From assembly GCA_947259075.1 (NCBI GenBank), contig CAMYKQ010000051.1, positions 1 to 64,000 on the forward strand: a stretch of DNA of 64,000 nucleotides, given 5' to 3'. This document shows, piece by piece, positions 18,013 to 29,180 of the stretch (its first letter is position 1; each line of letters begins with the position of its first letter). The notes below the pieces were generated by a model. The model ran no database searches. It was not told the origin of the DNA and saw only the letters and a program-made list of their open reading frames with translations. This DNA comes from an uncultured Gammaproteobacteria bacterium (GTDB taxonomy: Bacteria > Pseudomonadota > Gammaproteobacteria > DRLM01). The translations under genes and the position numbers were made by a program.

Positions 18013-21000
18013 TCACGCCTTTATTTCCGCCCAGCGCTTCGCCAGTTTTTGTGCCGACACCGGTTGCGCGGTCTTGAGCTCCTGCGCGAATAATGAGACC
18101 CGCAATTCCTCCAGCAACCAGCGGAACTCCTCCAAGGCGGGATCGGCGTCAGTGCGCGCGCCACGCGTCTCGCGCCGCGCGAGATAGGCTTGCCACAACG
18201 GCGCGATCTGCGCCAGCAGCGGCGCATCACGCCCGGGCTGCTGTTCGAGTTTACTCAGGCGCGCATCGACGGCCTTGAGATAACGGCTGAGATCACGCAG
18301 CCGTTCGTACGGCGTCGCGCTAACGAAACCCGGGTAGATCAAGTGCCGCAACTGGCTTTGAATATCATTCAGCGATTTCAGCCACGCGGGCTTGAGCGCG
18401 CCCTTGAGCCGCTTGGCCAGCGCGTGATAGGCCGCCAAGGCCTCGGCGAGCCAGACGCACAGTTCGTTGGCGACCTCCATCAGCCGCGCGGCGCCGGCCT
18501 CGCAGCGCCGCTCGAAGTCCTCGGCCGTGCGCGGCGGCGCCGCGTCCCCGAGAAAGGCGCGGCGAACAATCGCGGTGAGAATATCCTCCTTGAGCGCGGC
18601 GCAGGTGCCAACGGCCGCGAAGTGCAGACACAGGGTCTGTATCCCGGGCAGGTTTTTTTCGAGGAATTTATAACGCTCGCGCAATTGCATAATGAACAGC
18701 TGACACACGCCCGCGCAGGTTGCGGCACGCGCCTTGTCCGGTTCATCCAGCAGCCGCAACGCCACGCCGCCCGCCTCCGCCACCAAGGCCGGGTAGCCGA
18801 TCAACTGCATGCCTTCGCGCTCAAACTCCAGCCGCTCCGGCAGCTCACCGAAATCCCAGACGGTGATGGCCTCGCGCTCGAAATCCGTCGTCGGCAAACG
18901 CGCGAAACTGGCGGCCGCACGCTCACCCTGCGCCTGTTGCAGCTGTAGTAAATCCCGGCCCGTGGCGACGGCACGGCCGTCGACCGCCACGACCTTGAAG
19001 TTCATGCGCAGATGCGGCGGCAAGGCCTCCACTTGCCAAGCATCGGCGGGCGTCTCCACACCGGTCATACGCTTGAGTTGCTGGCTCAGCGCCTCGCGCA
19101 AGCCACCCTCGCCGGGCGTGATCGCTTGCATACACGCATCAGCGAAATTGGGCGCGGGCACGAAGTTGCGGCGCAAAGGCTTGGGCAGCGCCTTAATCAT
19201 GGCGATGATTTTATCGCGCAACAAACCCGGCACCAGCCATTCGAAACGTTCCGCGCGCAGCTGATTGAGCAAGGCCAAGGGCACGCTCAGCGTCACGCCG
19301 TCGCGCTCATGACCCGGCTCGAAGTGATAACTTAAATTCAGGCGCACGCCATTGAACAAGAGATGGTCTGGAAATTTTTCTTGCGTCACCTCGGCGGCCT
19401 GACGCCGCATCAAATAGTCTTTACTGAGAAACAGCGCGCGCGGCGTCTGCGCTTCGGTCTCTTTGCGCCAGCGCTCGAAACCGCGGCCGTCGCAGATGTC
19501 AGCGGGGATGCGCTCTTCATAAAAGGCGTAGAGCAGTTCCGGGTCCACCAGAATATCGTGGCGCCTCACCTTGTGCTCCAACGCCTCCACGTCATGGATC
19601 AAGGCTTGATTGTGCGCGAAGAAGGGCGCGCGCGTTTCATACTCCGCCTCAACCAGGGCCTGACGGATGAATATCTCGCGCGCCTCGACGGGATTGATGC
19701 GCCCATACTGCACTTTGCGTTGCATGACGATGGGCAGTCCGTACAAGGTCACGCGCTCGTTCGCCATCACCGCCGCCGCCTTCTTTTCCCAGCGCGGCTC
19801 GGCATAATGGCGCTTAACCAGATGCGCCGCGATTTTTTCCACCCACTCCGGCTCGATACGCGCCACGCCGCGGGCATAGAGCCGCGCCGTCTCCGCCAGC
19901 TCCGCCGCCATCAGCCATTTGGGCGGTTTCTTGAACAGCGCCGAACCGGGAAAGATATGAAACTTGATGCCGCGCGCGCCGAGGTATTCCGCCGTTTCGG
20001 TTTTCATGCCGAGGTGGCCGAGCAGACCCGCGAGCAGGGCGCGATGAATGGCGTCATGGTCCACCGGCTCCACGTTGAGACGCGCGCCCATCTCCTTCAC
20101 CGCGCCCAGCAATTGGCCATGAATGTCATGCCAGTCGCGCAGACGCACATAGGAAAGAAAATTGTCCCGGCAATATTTGCGCAACTGATTCTTGCTCAAG
20201 TGCCGCGCCTGTTCGTGATAGTGCTCCCACAACTTTAAATAGCCGATAAAGTCGGAGTGCTCGTCGGCATAACGTGTGTGTTTTGCATCCGCCGCCTGTT
20301 GTTTGTCCAGCGGCCGCTCGCGCGCATCGGGCACCGCCAGCGCCGAGACAATAATCAGCATCTCGGCCAGACACTGTTGCTCACGCGCCGCCAGCAGCAT
20401 GCGGCCGAGACGCGGGTCCAGCGGCAGACGCGCCAGGTCGCGGCCGATGGCCGTCAGCGCGCGCCGCTCATCCACCGCGCCCAATTCCACGAGGATCTGA
20501 TACGCGGCATTGATCTGACGGCTGTCGGGCGGATCGATGAAGGGAAAGCGCGCTACGTCGCCGAAACCCAGCGCGGTCATTTGCAGGATCACCGCCGCGA
20601 GATTGGTGCGCAGAATTTCAGGATCGGTGAACAAGGGCCGGCGCTGATAATCCTCCTCGGAATATAAACGAATGCACACACCCGCGCTGACCCGTCCGCA
20701 ACGCCCGGCGCGCTGATTGGCGGAGGCCTGCGACACCGGCTCGATGGGCAGACGCTGCACCTTGGCGCGATGGCTGTAACGGCTGATACGCACCAGGCCG
20801 GGATCGATGACATATTTAATCCCCGGCACGGTGAGCGAGGTCTCCGCGACATTGGTGGCGAGCACGATGCGCCGCGCGCCGCGGGGCTGAAACACCCGGT
20901 TCTGCTCCTGCGCCGAGAGTCGCGCGTACAAGGGCAAGATCTCGGTGTGCGGCGGATGGTGTTTGCGCAGCGCCTCCGCGGTTTCGCGGATCTCGCGTTC

Positions 21001-21966
21001 GCCGCTCAAAAAAATCAGCACGTCGCCGGGGCCGTGACGCGCCAGCTCATCCACCGCTTCGAGTATCGCCCGTTGTTGATCGCGGTCACGGCCGTCTTCG
21101 TCCTCGGCCAGCAAGGGCCGGTAGCGCAGCTCCACCGGATAGGTGCGGCCCGAGACTTCGACGATGGGCGCGTTGCCAAAGTGTTTCGCGAAACGCTCGG
21201 GATCGATGGTGGCCGAGGTGATGATGAGTTTGAGATCGGGCCGCTTGGGCAAGAGCTGCTTGAGATAGCCGAGGAGAAAATCGATATTGAGGCTGCGCTC
21301 ATGCGCCTCGTCGATGATAAGCGTATCGTAACGAGTTAAATAACGATCGCTCTGGATCTCGGCCAGCAAAATGCCATCGGTCATCACCTTGATGTAGGCA
21401 TCCTCGCCCACCTGATCGCTGAAGCGCACTTGATAACCCGCGACCTGCCCCATGGGCGTGCGCAATTCCTCGGCGATGCGCGCCGCCAGCGTGCGCGCGG
21501 CGATGCGGCGCGGCTGGGTGTGGCCGATCAGTCCCGCGACGCCGCGGCCCAATGACAGACAAATCTTCGGCAATTGCGTGGTCTTGCCCGAGCCGGTCTC
21601 GCCGCAGATGATCACGACTTGATTCTCCGTGATCGCGCGCGCGATGTCCGCGCGCATTTGTGAGACGGGCAGCTCTTCGGGAAAATCCGGCACGGGCACG
21701 CGTGCGCGGCGTTGTTCGCAACGCGCGCGGGAGGCGTCGATCTGGGCCGCGAGCGCATCCAGCGCCCGCGGCGCGGCCTTGCCGGATTGCAGCTCGGCCG
21801 TCAGCGCGCGCAAGCGCCGCCGCAGGCGATGCTGATCGCGCAGCATGCAGGCGGAAATAGCCGCCGCCATGGCATCTATACTTTCTTGCGGGCTCAAGCA
21901 AATAATCTCGTCATGCTGCGCACGGCCGTTTATTTTACGGTAGCGGCCGCTTTGTGACCCGCCCAC
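18013..21966 (-). CDS. hrpA: ATP-dependent RNA helicase HrpA (DEAH box)
   Basis: The 1317-residue product closely follows gammaproteobacterial HrpA in length and order. It has an N-terminal MLRDQHRLRRRL segment, Walker A GETGSGKTT, motif Ia THTQPRR-like (GHTQPRRIAART), DEAH (IIDEAH), motif III SAT, motif VI QRAGRCGR, the winged-helix/ratchet region, an OB-like fold and the long C-terminal extension with PGERDG-like loops. HrpA is a 3'-5' helicase that resolves stalled or collided ribosomes and processes some fimbrial mRNAs in E. coli. The ATG at 21966 overlaps the upstream gene's stop by 37 bases. An ATG at 21870 is also possible but would cut the first conserved helix. It follows the GNAT-deacetylase gene in the same direction. 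Confidence 0.92.
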   Translation of the reverse strand: MGGSQSGRYRKINGRAQHDEIICLSPQESIDAMAAAISACMLRDQHRLRRRLRALTAELQSGKAAPRALDALAAQIDASRARCEQRRARVPVPDFPEELPVSQMRADIARAITENQVVIICGETGSGKTTQLPKICLSLGRGVAGLIGHTQPRRIAARTLAARIAEELRTPMGQVAGYQVRFSDQVGEDAYIKVMTDGILLAEIQSDRYLTRYDTLIIDEAHERSLNIDFLLGYLKQLLPKRPDLKLIITSATIDPERFAKHFGNAPIVEVSGRTYPVELRYRPLLAEDEDGRDRDQQRAILEAVDELARHGPGDVLIFLSGEREIRETAEALRKHHPPHTEILPLYARLSAQEQNRVFQPRGARRIVLATNVAETSLTVPGIKYVIDPGLVRISRYSHRAKVQRLPIEPVSQASANQRAGRCGRVSAGVCIRLYSEEDYQRRPLFTDPEILRTNLAAVILQMTALGFGDVARFPFIDPPDSRQINAAYQILVELGAVDERRALTAIGRDLARLPLDPRLGRMLLAAREQQCLAEMLIIVSALAVPDARERPLDKQQAADAKHTRYADEHSDFIGYLKLWEHYHEQARHLSKNQLRKYCRDNFLSYVRLRDWHDIHGQLLGAVKEMGARLNVEPVDHDAIHRALLAGLLGHLGMKTETAEYLGARGIKFHIFPGSALFKKPPKWLMAAELAETARLYARGVARIEPEWVEKIAAHLVKRHYAEPRWEKKAAAVMANERVTLYGLPIVMQRKVQYGRINPVEAREIFIRQALVEAEYETRAPFFAHNQALIHDVEALEHKVRRHDILVDPELLYAFYEERIPADICDGRGFERWRKETEAQTPRALFLSKDYLMRRQAAEVTQEKFPDHLLFNGVRLNLSYHFEPGHERDGVTLSVPLALLNQLRAERFEWLVPGLLRDKIIAMIKALPKPLRRNFVPAPNFADACMQAITPGEGGLREALSQQLKRMTGVETPADAWQVEALPPHLRMNFKVVAVDGRAVATGRDLLQLQQAQGERAAASFARLPTTDFEREAITVWDFGELPERLEFEREGMQLIGYPALVAEAGGVALRLLDEPDKARAATCAGVCQLFIMQLRERYKFLEKNLPGIQTLCLHFAAVGTCAALKEDILTAIVRRAFLGDAAPPRTAEDFERRCEAGAARLMEVANELCVWLAEALAAYHALAKRLKGALKPAWLKSLNDIQSQLRHLIYPGFVSATPYERLRDLSRYLKAVDARLSKLEQQPGRDAPLLAQIAPLWQAYLARRETRGARTDADPALEEFRWLLEELRVSLFAQELKTAQPVSAQKLAKRWAEIKA

Positions 21967-23681
21967 AAACCTTCGAAAAAATGGCGCGCGTTGATGCCCA
22001 AGGTGCGGGTGCGGTAACCGCCCTCTTGCACGATGAGCGTCGGCAGACCCAGCGCGCCTATCATGCGCCCGTTCACGGTGAAGTCATCGGCGCGCAAGGC
22101 CCAGGTGCCGGTGGGATCGGCCTTGGCGGTATCGAGGCCGAGGCTCAAGACCAAATACGCGGGACGGAAGGCGCGGATCTGTTTAAGCGCCGTGGCCAAG
22201 GTACGCTGATAGCGTTCCACCGTGCAATTTTCCGGCAAGGGATAATTGATATTGAAACCTTCGCCCGCGCCCATGCCGCGCTCATCCTTGAAGCCGGCGA
22301 AGTGCGGATAGGCGAAGCGCGGGTCGCCGTGGATGGAGACGGTCAAGACATCGGCGCGTTCGTAAAAAATATCCTGCGTGCCATTGCCGTGATGGAAATC
22401 CACATCGAGCACGGCGACGCGGCCGTAGGCGCTGAGGTAATCCGCCGCCACCGCCGCGGAGTTGAAATAACAGAAACCGCCGAAGGCGCGGCGCTCAGCA
22501 TGATGACCCGGCGGGCGCACCAAGGCGTAGGCGAGACGGTAATCTTCCAACAAAGTCGCGGCGCCCGTCACCGCGCAATCCACCGCGCCATGGGCCGCCA
22601 TGTAGGCGTTGCCATTGAGCGGCGTGAAGGTATCCATGCAGTAATAACCCACCTCCAGCTCGATATCCTCGGGCGGGCGCAGGATATTGCGGATGGGAAA
22701 GATGATGGGATAAATCGATTTGCCCGCGGGCAGGCGCGCGCAGGCGCGGCGCAGATAATCGACGTAATCGGCGTCGTGCACGCGCTTGATCGAACGCAGC
22801 GGCGTCTTGCGCGGCTTGATGCGGGTGAAGAGTCCGGTCTTGTCCAGCTCCTGCATGATGACCGGGACGCGCACCGGCGCTTCGACGTAACCGCGATCAC
22901 GCACATGATGAATGCTGTGGGTTTCGTTGACGAGTAAGGCGATACCTTTACCGCGCTGTTTTTTTCGCGACGCCGGAGGCGCCGCGCGTGACTTATATTT
23001 CGGCGCGCGCAATTGCGCCGGGTCGTCCTTGAAGGAGCGCACCACAAAATCAATCTGCGCGGGCTCGAGCAAGTCGCCGTATTTGCGCTCGAGGATGCCG
23101 CGCACCATTTTGCGCAGCGGTTTCAAACGCAAGGGCGCCTCGCCGCCCAAGGCGTCGTACATCAGGTAATAAATATCTTCATCGCCGGGATGGACCGGGC
23201 TGGCGTAGTCGTTGTTAATGATGGGCCGCACGCCGTAGCGCTCGTAAAAACGCAAACGGATGGCATTCTGCTTGAGCAGTTCGGGGTTCGATACCAAGGC
23301 GGGATCATCGACGCTGCACTCGAAGAACAGGGCTTGCACGCCGATGGAACGCGCTTCCTCGCGCACCCATTCATAGAGCACGCCGCCGATACCACCGCCG
23401 GTGCGGCCAGGCGCCGCGGAGATGAGTTCCAAGTAAGCGATATTGAGATCCGGCATGTGCAAGAGCATCGCGAAGCCCTTCACCTTGCCCGCGGCATTTT
23501 CGGCGACGAATAGTATCGAGCGGTAGCGGTAGCGCATGGGATCGTGCAATTGCATGGGCAGCTTTTCCACGTCGCTCAGCCGCGCATCGGGAAATTGCTT
23601 GCGCATGATGGCCTGCGCCTGCGCGATGGCGTCACGATTGGCGGCGGAAGTGTCGTCGTAAATCTTGCGGATGCGAATCAT
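21930..23681 (-). CDS. GNAT acetyltransferase / HDAC-family deacetylase fusion
   Basis: The 583-residue protein joins two opposing activities. Residues 1-170 form a GNAT domain with an acetyl-CoA loop RTGGGIGG (93-100) and a C-terminal YERYG helix (146-150). Residues about 245-580 form an arginase-fold deacetylase of the HDAC/acetylpolyamine amidohydrolase class. The His pair is in PGHHAE (393-394), the Zn ligands are Asp428 and His430 in DVDFHHGNG, and the third is Asp517 in LGLDTAKADP. Both halves keep their hallmark residues, so both look active. By family the deacetylase half may act on acetylpolyamines or acetyl-lysine. The natural substrate of the pair is unknown. AGGAA lies 5 bases before the ATG. 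The gene lies between the sigma-54 regulator and hrpA. Confidence 0.85.
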   Translation of the reverse strand: MIRIRKIYDDTSAANRDAIAQAQAIMRKQFPDARLSDVEKLPMQLHDPMRYRYRSILFVAENAAGKVKGFAMLLHMPDLNIAYLELISAAPGRTGGGIGGVLYEWVREEARSIGVQALFFECSVDDPALVSNPELLKQNAIRLRFYERYGVRPIINNDYASPVHPGDEDIYYLMYDALGGEAPLRLKPLRKMVRGILERKYGDLLEPAQIDFVVRSFKDDPAQLRAPKYKSRAAPPASRKKQRGKGIALLVNETHSIHHVRDRGYVEAPVRVPVIMQELDKTGLFTRIKPRKTPLRSIKRVHDADYVDYLRRACARLPAGKSIYPIIFPIRNILRPPEDIELEVGYYCMDTFTPLNGNAYMAAHGAVDCAVTGAATLLEDYRLAYALVRPPGHHAERRAFGGFCYFNSAAVAADYLSAYGRVAVLDVDFHHGNGTQDIFYERADVLTVSIHGDPRFAYPHFAGFKDERGMGAGEGFNINYPLPENCTVERYQRTLATALKQIRAFRPAYLVLSLGLDTAKADPTGTWALRADDFTVNGRMIGALGLPTLIVQEGGYRTRTLGINARHFFEGLWAGHKAAATVK

Positions 23682-23835
23682 GAATATTCCTAGATTTGAG
23701 CTTTATAAATGGTCAGGCCTTGGTGAATACGCCAGCGTATTATCAACACGCGCCAGGCCTTCATTGTCGCGTCGCCGTTACGCGGACAACGCTGCCTTGA
23801 AGGGCCGCTGCGATCTATCAGGCCGCCCGGCGGGC

Positions 23836-25149
23836 TTAGCCTTCATCAAGCGCCTTCACCTTTCTATATAAGGTGCGTTCGCTCAAGCCGAGTCTTTTCG
23901 CCAGCTCTCGCTTATCGCCGTGATACAGCGTCAACACCCAACGCAAATAACGGCGCTCAATATCGTCCAGCGGACTGATCTCCGCGCCGAAATCGAAATG
24001 CGCGAGCGGACGCGCTAATTCGCACTGGCAATCGGCCGGCAAATGTTCGGGCAGTATCACATCGCCGTCGGCCAAGAGGCAGGCGCGCTCCAGCAAATTC
24101 CGCAATTCGCGCACATTGCCGGGGAATGCGTAACTCTCCAGACATTTCATGGCCTGCGGCGACAGGCGCTTCGGCCGCTCAGCGCCGGCGCGCTTCAATA
24201 AATAATCCGCCAGCAAGGCCACGTCTTCGCGCCGCTCGCGCAGGGGCGGCAAGTCTATCGGAAAGGCGCTGATGCGGTAATACAAGTCTTGGCGGAATTC
24301 ACCCGCCGCCACCATCGCCTTCAACTCGCGGTGCGTGGCGCACACCAGGCGGAAATCCGCCTGCTGCGGCTCGACGCTGCCGACGCGGCGGAAGGTGGCG
24401 GTCTCCAGCAAACGCAGCAGCTTCACTTGCAAGGCCAGCGGAATATCGCCCACTTCGTCGAGAAATAAGGTGCCGCCGCGCGCCGCCTCCACCAAACCCA
24501 GTTTGCGATTGTGCGCGCCGGTAAACGCGCCTTTCTCATGACCGAACAATTCGCTTTCGAATAGCGTTTCCGTGAGCCCCGAGCAATCCACCGGCACGAA
24601 GGGGCCGCGCGCGCGTTTGCTGGCATCGTGTATCGCCTGCGCCGCCAGTTCCTTACCCGTTCCGGACTCACCCAGCAACAGCGCCGCGGCGTCGCTGGGC
24701 GCCACCCGCTCGATCAGACCCAGCATGCGGGTGAAGGCCTTGGAACGCCCCACCAGCCCCAACCCTTCCTGACCCCCCGCCACTCCGCTTTGCTTGAGCA
24801 CCTCGAGAAAGAACGCGATCTCGCCCCGCTCGTCGCGGATGGGCAGGGTCTCCACGTCCACGTGTTCTTCACCGCGCGGGGTGTAATGCAGGTGCAAAAC
24901 CCGCTGCGGCTGACCGCTGGCGAGACTGTTTTTTAGCGGACAGGTCTCGCCCGCCTGATCGCAGGGCCGCGAATAATGATGCGAGACCTCGTAACAGTGC
25001 AGACCCTTGCCGGTATCCAGCTCGCCATAGCGCCCGCGGTAACCGGCATTGGCGGCCAGCACCCGGTAATCCAAGCCGATCAACACCGCGGGATGGGGCA
25101 AGGCATCGAGCAGGGCGGTGAGACTGGGCAGCTGCACGGGTGGGGTCAT
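23836..25149 (-). CDS. Sigma-54-dependent activator with Cys-rich PAS domain
   Basis: From ATG 25149 (GGAG 7 bases upstream) the protein has 437 residues. An N-terminal PAS domain (about 10-125) carries a Cys/His cluster: Cys52, His57, His58, Cys63 and Cys70. The AAA+ domain follows, with Walker A GESGTGKE, the sigma-54 contact loop [17 protein letters not shown] (Walker B) and the sensor R-finger region FRQDLYYR. The C-terminus has a Fis-type helix-turn-helix ([21 protein letters not shown]). A PAS sensor here replaces a phosphorylated receiver, so the signal is likely sensed directly, and a metal or Fe-S centre on the Cys cluster is plausible. It faces a GG-N10-GC promoter and the sqr gene on the other strand. 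Upstream ATGs at 25203-25212 are rejected for lack of a binding site. Confidence 0.9.
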   Translation of the reverse strand: MTPPVQLPSLTALLDALPHPAVLIGLDYRVLAANAGYRGRYGELDTGKGLHCYEVSHHYSRPCDQAGETCPLKNSLASGQPQRVLHLHYTPRGEEHVDVETLPIRDERGEIAFFLEVLKQSGVAGGQEGLGLVGRSKAFTRMLGLIERVAPSDAAALLLGESGTGKELAAQAIHDASKRARGPFVPVDCSGLTETLFESELFGHEKGAFTGAHNRKLGLVEAARGGTLFLDEVGDIPLALQVKLLRLLETATFRRVGSVEPQQADFRLVCATHRELKAMVAAGEFRQDLYYRISAFPIDLPPLRERREDVALLADYLLKRAGAERPKRLSPQAMKCLESYAFPGNVRELRNLLERACLLADGDVILPEHLPADCQCELARPLAHFDFGAEISPLDDIERRYLRWVLTLYHGDKRELAKRLGLSERTLYRKVKALDEG

Positions 25150-25355
25150 AGGCGTACTCCATAACTGCCATATTTGGCGCAACGGACATTGACTGGCTGC
25201 CATAAATAACATGATTACATCATCATATGCGAATCCTCGCGGCCTTGAATCCCTACCTCATCTCAGCGCCAGCATCAACTCAGACCACTCAACTTACTGT
25301 TATTTAAATACAACAATCCGCCGAGGCCGCTCGCGCCCTGCGTGTAATTCCCACT

Positions 25356-25371
25356 TGGCCTGTCAATTGCT
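25356..25371 (+). promoter_or_regulatory. Sigma-54 (-24/-12) promoter upstream of the small secreted protein and sqr
   Basis: TGGCCTGTCAATTGCT has the invariant GG (25357-25358) and GC (25369-25370) exactly ten bases apart, plus the TTGC of the -12 half. Transcription would begin near 25382, giving about 40 bases of leader that includes the GGGAGA site before ATG 25423. A divergent sigma-54 activator gene lies next door, which raises the odds that the site is used. Confidence 0.7.
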
Positions 25372-25422
25372 CTCTCAGTGGCGGAGGCAGCGGCACCGCC
25401 ATTGCGTGCAGGGAGATAGTCC

Positions 25423-25686
25423 ATGAATAAATCGAGCGCCCTTTTAAGTGCGGCAGGCCTGCTGGCCGCCACTTACACCGCCAGCGCGCAACACCTCGCG
25501 CGGACACCCGGCCAGCTCGGGCAAGCAGCCTTGCGGACCGCGGAGATGACACGGGCCGCCACGCCGCGCCCTGAACTCATGCCTGCCGTGTTCAGAATCT
25601 ATACTCCCTTAGACGCGGAGATGGACAGCATGACTGACGAAGCGCGCGGCGCGATCAAGGTACAAGCAAGCTCGTGGAAGGCGTGA
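25423..25686 (+). CDS. Small secreted protein of unknown function
   Basis: The 87-residue open frame begins with a plausible signal peptide (KSSALLSAAGLLAATYTASAQ, ASA cut) and has GGGAGA upstream. The mature part of about 65 residues is polar, with no Cys and no motif I recognise. It is the first frame after the sigma-54 promoter and is 149 bases ahead of sqr, so it may be a periplasmic accessory of sulfide oxidation. It could equally be a decayed or spurious frame, because the codon pattern is not strong. Confidence 0.5.
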   Translation: MNKSSALLSAAGLLAATYTASAQHLARTPGQLGQAALRTAEMTRAATPRPELMPAVFRIYTPLDAEMDSMTDEARGAIKVQASSWKA

Positions 25687-25820
25687 AACCCTATTCCACC
25701 CCGCAGAACGCGGATGGGATGCGGATCTGAACGGCGCGCGACACCACTGACTTTGACGCCAGCGCGTCACTGGCCGGGCCGCGTGAACACGGCTCGGCGA
25801 ATCGACACACGGTTTATTAA

Positions 25821-27113
<1,293 letters not shown>

Positions 27114-27138
27114 TCCGCATACACCCCCAACTGCTGCT

Positions 27139-27167
27139 GCGCGCCCCGCCCCCCCCGTGGGGCGCGC
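27139..27167 (+). terminator. Terminator-like hairpin after sqr
   Basis: GCGCGCCCC (27139-27147) pairs with GGGGCGCGC (27159-27167). It begins 25 bases after the sqr stop and is followed by a short T-containing stretch. Confidence 0.6.
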
Positions 27168-27379
27168 GCTTATCCGCACGCTATTTCCGTGAGCAAATTT
27201 CCGCGAACAACATGATCGGCGCTTTACCCGCGCCGGCGGATCAGGCAGTTTCAATTCATCAATTCGACACCCGCCCGCGCCAGCGATTGCGCTAGCGCCG
27301 TCCGCCGCCCGCTGGCACTATCGTTTATATGGATGCGCGGCGCGGAACTCTGCCACGGCGGCGCAGGAAAGGACCCGCA

Positions 27380-29029
27380 ATGGGCGTGTTTCCCGACATC
27401 TTCACTGAAGTAGCGATGCTGCTCTTGTTGGCCGCCGCCGTCGGCGCGGTGGGCGTGCGCCTGCGGCAACCGCTGATCGTCGGCTTCATCGCGGTCGGCA
27501 TCCTGGCCGGACCCTCGGTGCTCGGCATGGTGAGCGCCAATGACCAAATCGATCTCCTCGCCAAGCTCGGCATCACGCTATTGCTCTTCGTCGTCGGCCT
27601 CAAGCTGGACCTGCATATCATCCGCGCCATGGGACCAGTGGCGCTGGCGACGGGCCTGGGCCAGGTCGCCTTCACCAGCATCATCGGCTACCTCATCGGT
27701 ATCGCGCTGGGCATGACGGTGATCGCGGCTATGTATGTCGCGGTCGCCTTGACCTTTTCCAGCACCATCATCATCGTCAAACTGCTCTCGGACAAACGCG
27801 AGGTCGATACCCTGCACGGCCGCATCGCCCTGGGTTTTCTTATCGTGCAGGACCTGGTGGTGGTGCTGGCGATGATCGCGCTCAACGCCATCGGCGGCGG
27901 CAGCGAGACCACGGCGGCCTATGAGGCCCTCAGCGTCTTGCTCAAGGGCATCGCCTTTCTGATCGCGGTGGGGCTGGCCATGCGTTACGTCCTGCCGCGG
28001 CTGCTGCATTCGCTCTCGCATTCCCAAGAGCTTCTGGTGCTGTTCGGCATCGCCTGGGCCATGGCGCTGGCGACCCTGGGCGCCAGCTTGGGCTTCAGCA
28101 AAGAAGTGGGCGCCTTCGTGGCCGGCGTATCCCTGGCCTCGACGCCCTACCGTGCCGCCCTCGGGGCGCGGCTGGTGGGCCTGCGCGACTTTCTGCTGCT
28201 GTTTTTTTTCCTCGACCTCGGCGCGAGGCTGGACCTGGGCCTGCTGGGCGCGCAATGGCTGGAGGCCCTGGTGTTCTCTGCCTTCGTGCTGATAGGCAAT
28301 CCGCTGATCGTCATGGTCATCATGGGCGCGCTGGGTTACAAAAAACGCACCGGATTCCTGGCGGGGCTGACCGTGGCGCAGATCAGCGAATTCTCCCTGA
28401 TACTCGGCGCCCTGGGCTTGAGCCTGGGCCACATCGACGCCGAGACCCTGGGCTTGATCACCCTCGTGGGCCTCATCACCATCAGCGCCTCGACGTATAT
28501 GATCATTTACTCGCAGCCGCTGTATGAACGCCTGACGCCCTGGCTCTCGTTATTCGAACGGCGTCATCCGCATCGGGAGACCGCGGATGAGCTGGCGCCC
28601 GGCGACGCCGCGCCGCAGATCATCCTCATCGGCATGGGACGGTATGGCAGCGGTATCGCGCGCGTCCTGCGCGAGCGCGGCTGCCGGGTGATCAGTGTCG
28701 ACTACAACCCCCAGCTGGTACGCGCGCGCGACGCCATGGGCCATCCCGTGCTCTACGGCGACGCCGAAGACCCCGAGTTCATCGCCTCGCTGCCGCTGGC
28801 CCGCAGCCACTGGGTGTTGAGCACGGCGCGCGACCCCCATATCAATCGCACCCTGATCCACACACTCAGAAATCTGGGTTATGCGGGCCGCATCGCCGTC
28901 ACTGCGCAAACACCGGGCGAAGCCGCCGGCTTCGAGCAGGCGGGTGCCGATTTGGCGCTGCTGCCCTTCGAGGATGCGGCGGGCCGGGCGGCCGACCTCC
29001 TCTTAGGCGAGATGGCGCCACCTACATAA
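27380..29029 (+). CDS. CPA2-family cation:proton antiporter with TrkA-N domain
   Basis: From ATG 27380 (AGGAAAGG upstream) the protein has 549 residues. Residues about 1-390 contain some twelve membrane segments of the KefB/YbaL type, starting EVAMLLLLAAAVGAVGVRL and with the FSSTIIIVKLLSD and GFSKEVGAFVAGVSLA signatures. Residues about 415-545 form a TrkA-N/RCK Rossmann domain (IILIGMGRYGSGIARVL, LYGDAEDPEF) that binds NAD(H) and gates transport. The likely role is K+/H+ or Na+/H+ exchange at the inner membrane. It lacks the second RCK_C domain, as in YbaL-like members. The start at 27329 is rejected because it adds an arginine-rich leader. Confidence 0.88.
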   Translation: MGVFPDIFTEVAMLLLLAAAVGAVGVRLRQPLIVGFIAVGILAGPSVLGMVSANDQIDLLAKLGITLLLFVVGLKLDLHIIRAMGPVALATGLGQVAFTSIIGYLIGIALGMTVIAAMYVAVALTFSSTIIIVKLLSDKREVDTLHGRIALGFLIVQDLVVVLAMIALNAIGGGSETTAAYEALSVLLKGIAFLIAVGLAMRYVLPRLLHSLSHSQELLVLFGIAWAMALATLGASLGFSKEVGAFVAGVSLASTPYRAALGARLVGLRDFLLLFFFLDLGARLDLGLLGAQWLEALVFSAFVLIGNPLIVMVIMGALGYKKRTGFLAGLTVAQISEFSLILGALGLSLGHIDAETLGLITLVGLITISASTYMIIYSQPLYERLTPWLSLFERRHPHRETADELAPGDAAPQIILIGMGRYGSGIARVLRERGCRVISVDYNPQLVRARDAMGHPVLYGDAEDPEFIASLPLARSHWVLSTARDPHINRTLIHTLRNLGYAGRIAVTAQTPGEAAGFEQAGADLALLPFEDAAGRAADLLLGEMAPPT

Positions 29030-29180
29030 ATTAACACCGCGCGGCGCGATGGCCGCGCCACCGCGCAGGGCCTATCATGCTACAGTCCTCTTCAACACCC
29101 GCGCTTGTCACGGCGGTTGATGGCAGGGATCGCGCCCGGCAGCAGCAAACAAGACGACGGGGGCATCGAAGGAGGCATAC

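Noticed and set aside
23726-23741. AATACG-CCAG-CGTATT hairpin between the sigma-54 activator and the GNAT-deacetylase gene as a terminator
   Set aside because: The stem is short and no U-tract follows on the minus strand; it is only a weak structure.
25391-25406. Second sigma-54-like match (CGGCACCGCCATTGCG) closer to the small secreted gene
   Set aside because: Spacing fits, but transcription would start about 5 bases before ATG 25423 and leave out the ribosome binding site; the upstream match is better placed.
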